From Artocarpus heterophyllus (lineage: Eukaryota > Streptophyta > Magnoliopsida > Rosales > Moraceae): 64,000 bases of DNA. The stretch's first letter is position 1. The number at the start of each line of letters is the position of its first letter. The stretch lies in contig CM046327.1 of the NCBI GenBank assembly GCA_025403435.1, positions 16,864,440 through 16,928,439 on the forward strand, in the 5' to 3' direction. The notes under the pieces are model-generated. The model did no database searches. It was not told the origin of the DNA and was given only the letters and a program-made list of their open reading frames with translations. Shown piece by piece: positions 60,805 through 64,000 of the stretch. Made by a program: the position numbers and the translations under genes.

Positions 60805-62055
60805 TTTAGGCCTCTGCCTTGCATAAAGAAATTTGAAAATTATACAGTTTTGAAAAACTTACGGTTGAATTTTTCTTTGGTTTTTGGGTTATTGAATATA
60901 GAGTTTTTTCATGGAAAAGAAGATTAGAAATCATTAGGAAATTAGATTTCTATGTTTTTGTGATTTTTGGCATTAATTTTGGAGTCCCAAACTGTTAGAA
61001 ATCGTTGGATTTCATACTGGGTCGTAACCGGGTCGTTAAATAGGCAAAACGGGTCATAAGGACCTATTTTTGCGTGAGGAATTCTACACTCTGCCCAGCC
61101 AAATGACATGTCATTTGCTGGTGGGGGGCTTGCCGTTTAGAGCCCAAAACGACAAGTCGTTTTAATAGAGCTAACAAAAAACCCAAAAAAAATAAATAAA
61201 TTTTCCAGATTTCATAAATTGATGGTTTTAAGGAGAATTTCATAAATATTTTCAGATTTTATAATTTTTTATGAAATTTCCATAATATCAACTAGTTTTG
61301 ATATTTTTTCATATTTTATGAATTTTTTCTTAATTTTGGTATAACTTATGAAATTGTTCATAATTTATAATATTCATAATTTAGGTATCTGTTATGAAAA
61401 TCATACAACTTTGTGTGGATATGATTATGTATGTTTATGTACATATTATTATTTGTTATTTTCATGTGCTTAAATTATTTATTTGTCTTGTTATTTGTAT
61501 GTATAATATATTATATAATTATTTATGCAAAATTGAGTTAAATAATTTTAGTGCATGGAACTAATTCTCAGATTCACATTGCTTATATTTTGTGCAATTT
61601 ATATGAGCTCAGTTGTGAATTAAGTTAAATGTTGAGTGGTTCATATAATTTTGAATAATTAAGGAGTAGCCATAACATCTTTAATTAGACAAAATTATAT
61701 ATTAAGTTTTTAGGACCACATTATGACATTAATTGTGATTAATCATATTGAATATGATAGATTTTATCTCACAGGAATTTTTATTATATTTGTATAATTA
61801 ATTAAGATAAAATGTCAAATTATATTTCTTAATTTACCTACAGGAATTAAGAAAAGGAACATAATTTGATAGTTTTATCACAAAGTTACACATGAATCTA
61901 ATTGAATTAGAACTTTAGCCCACAGGCAGGTTTTATGTCATTAGACTCATGGTTTAGAACATGATTTACATTGGTAAAGCATAATATGTATATTTGTTGG
62001 CCTCAAATTTGATTGAAAGCATGTGTGTTTAATTTTATGTAGTTACGCAACCAGC
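60805..62055 (+). other. Untranslated leader of the copia element
   Basis: About 1.25 kb of AT-rich sequence without coding similarity lies between the primer site and gag. This is long for a copia element and may include a secondary insertion. Confidence 0.45.
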
Positions 62056-62870
62056 GAATTTTTCTAATATGAAATGTGATGTTCTTGAACCAGTGGATGA
62101 TAACTATAAAGTCTGAAAGAAGAGATTTCTCCTTCATTTGGGGTGCATGGATATTGCTATGCCATCAGGAAAGACGAGCCCGTGATTACTCCAACTAGCT
62201 CTAAGGATGAGCTTGCTCTTTATGAACGTTAGGAGCGGTCTAACAGCCTCAGTGTGATGTTCATAAGGACCAAGACTTTAGCTAGTATTTGTCGCTCGAT
62301 TGAGAAGCATAGTAATGTCAAGGCATTGCTAAAGGCTATTGATGAGCAATTTGAGTCTTCAGATAAGGCACTCGCCAACACCTTGATCATTAAGTTTACA
62401 TCCACAAGCTCACTAGAGTCAGAGGTGTGCGTGAGCACATTATAAAACTGAGAGACATTATCGCTTCACTAAAGACACTTGAGGTTGAGATGTCTGAGGC
62501 TTTCCTGTGCACTATATCTTGACCACTTTTCCATTAGCATATGGACCTTTCAAGATTTCCTACAACACACATAAGAAAAAATGGTCAATTAATGAACTGA
62601 TGACCATGTGTGTTTAGGAAGAAGGTAGGCTAATAATGGAATTGGGTGAAAGTGCTTTGAATGTAATGTAGGGAAAGGATAGAAAGCAAGCCAAATCGAA
62701 AGGGAAAGGTAAAATACCACCCCAAGGAGGAATCAAGAAGGAACCTAAGGAGTCTAGGTGCTTCTTCTATAAGAAGAAGGGGCACATGAAGAAAGATTGC
62801 TCAAAGTTTCAGAAATGGCTTGAAAAGAAAGATAAACCAATATTTGTCTATTATGAATCTAATATGGTTG
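62056..62870 (+). pseudogene. Copia gag remnant
   Basis: Fragments in shifting frames resemble copia gag: LASICRSIEKHSNVKALLKA (62278-62337), then after a frameshift near 62410 a segment VRGVREHIIKLRDIIASLK, and a nucleocapsid-like motif CFFYKKKGHMKKDC near 62759. In the motif the second zinc-binding Cys is replaced by Tyr. Several stops interrupt it. Gag would form the virus-like particle. Confidence 0.75.
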
Positions 62871-62879
62871 ATATGGTTT

Positions 62880-64000
62880 ATAACACATCGTGGATTGATT
62901 CTGGATCTACAATCCATTTTTTAAATACCTTATAGGGTATGCGAAACCTAAGGAAACTGACGCAAAATGAGGAAGGCATCTATTCTGGAAACAAGATGCG
63001 ATCACATGTGGAAGCTGTTGGGACATGCTCTTTAGTTTTAAGTAGTGGCTTTATTTTGCATTTGAAAAAAGACTTTTTATGTACCAAATTTCTATAGAAG
63101 TTTGATTTCAGTTTCGAGACTTGTACCATTAGGTTTTTCTTTTATCTTTTATGAAACATCTTTCGATTTATTTTATAAATCAAATCTTATTGGAAATGGT
63201 ACTTTGTCTAATGGTCTTTTCTCTATCAATTTGCAAAACAATACCACTTACAATACTATGCATGTTCACGCTAGCATAAAGCGATGTGTTATAAATGAGG
63301 ACTCCTCCATATTGTGGCACTGGAGATTGGGACATATCTCCATAGAGAGGATTAAAAGGTTGGTGAATGATGGAGTACTCAGTACTCTAGATTTTACTGA
63401 TTTTGATACTTGTGTGGACTACATTAAGGGAAAGTAGACCAACAAATCCAAGAAAGGTGCAAGGAGAAGTATAACTATGTTGGAAATCATACATTCAGAT
63501 ATTTGTAGTCCAGACACGGACTTATATGGTCCGAAACACTTCATCTCTTTCATTGATGATTACTCACGATACATGTATTTCTACTTGCTTCATACAAAGG
63601 ACGAAGCATTGGACGCCTTTAAAGTTTTCAAGGCTGAAGTAGAGAAACAGTGCGGAAAACAAATAAAAATCGTGAGAACAGATAGAGGTGGAGGATATTA
63701 TGGTAGGTACACTGAGGATGGACAAGCTCAAGGTCTATTTGTGAAGTTTCTTTAAGAGCATAGGATAGTTGCCCAATACACCATGCCTGGTTCCCCAGAT
63801 CAAAATGGTGTGGCAGAAAAAAGAAACCAAACATTAATGGACATGGTCCGGAGTATGCAAAGTAACTCCAATCTTCCAAAGTCCTTGTAGACTGAAGCTC
63901 TTAAAACGGCTGCGTATATATTGAACCGAGTTCCAACCAAGGCTGTCCCAAAGGCACCATTTGAATTGTGGAAAGGTTAGAAACCAAGTTTGCGACATAT
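62880..64000 (+). pseudogene. Copia protease-integrase remnant
   Basis: A protease active-site motif (WIDSGSTIHF) appears near 62892. The integrase zinc-binding region follows at about 63300-63440 (LWHWRLGHIS, then TCVDYIKGK, where the second Cys of the CxxC pair is Tyr). The catalytic core shows IIHSDICSPD, SFIDDYSRYMYFYLL and PGSPDQNGVAEKRNQTL. In-frame stops occur at about 63435, 63753, 63886 and 63978. The sequence runs off the window. Confidence 0.82.

Larger units (their letters stand above)
60342..64000 (+). mobile_element. Decayed Ty1-copia retrotransposon, 3' end outside window
   Basis: The order is 5' LTR (about 60342-60787), primer site (60790-60804), a leader of about 1.25 kb, gag remnants (62056-62870), and protease and integrase remnants (62880-64000). 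Reverse transcriptase and the 3' LTR must lie beyond the window. Several stops and frameshifts rule out activity. Confidence 0.8.

Overview
The window is nuclear DNA of a core eudicot plant. The evidence is intron-rich genes with AT-rich introns, a Polycomb CURLY LEAF-type gene, and several families of plant LTR retrotransposons. The species cannot be fixed from the sequence alone, although the repeat load suggests a medium or large genome. All coordinates, splice sites and difference counts were read by eye; no alignment or database search was run.

Genic part (1-13.1 kb). The window opens inside a CURLY LEAF (E(z)-class H3K27 methyltransferase) gene on the + strand and holds its last eight visible exons (514-3485). 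A complete GPI-anchored PI-PLC X-domain protein follows on the + strand (5971-9155). Converging on it is a complete small F-box/LRR protein on the - strand (13119-10763). The last two look like orthologs of the adjacent Arabidopsis genes At5g67130 and At5g67140. MITEs, a SINE-like insertion and microsatellites sit in introns and spacers.

Repeat part (13.7-64 kb). A decayed 5.9-kb Ty1-copia element with matching 341-bp LTRs lies at 13687-19561. The rest is mostly a nested segmental duplication. Block A occurs at 19562-23348 and again at about 54575-58676. Block B (about 10.8 kb) occurs at 23349-34144 and 36474-47965, with truncated copies at 58677-59838 and 59836-60346. A 5'-truncated copia pol plus LTR (34145-36473) lies exactly at the B1/B2 junction. 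Each full B copy carries a RING-H2 gene remnant. Both remnants share a lost splice donor and a His-to-Tyr change in the RING, so decay appears to predate the duplication. Later events include a copia solo LTR present only in B2 (40108-40684) and a 3.6-kb solo LTR of Tekay/Del type (48098-51742). The window ends inside another decayed copia element (about 60342-64000) that is entered from its 5' LTR.

I found no undescribed functional system. The most informative signals are two consecutive GC-AG introns in CLF, the duplication architecture with its retroelement junction and apparent empty sites, and the RING genes that were apparently broken before they were duplicated.
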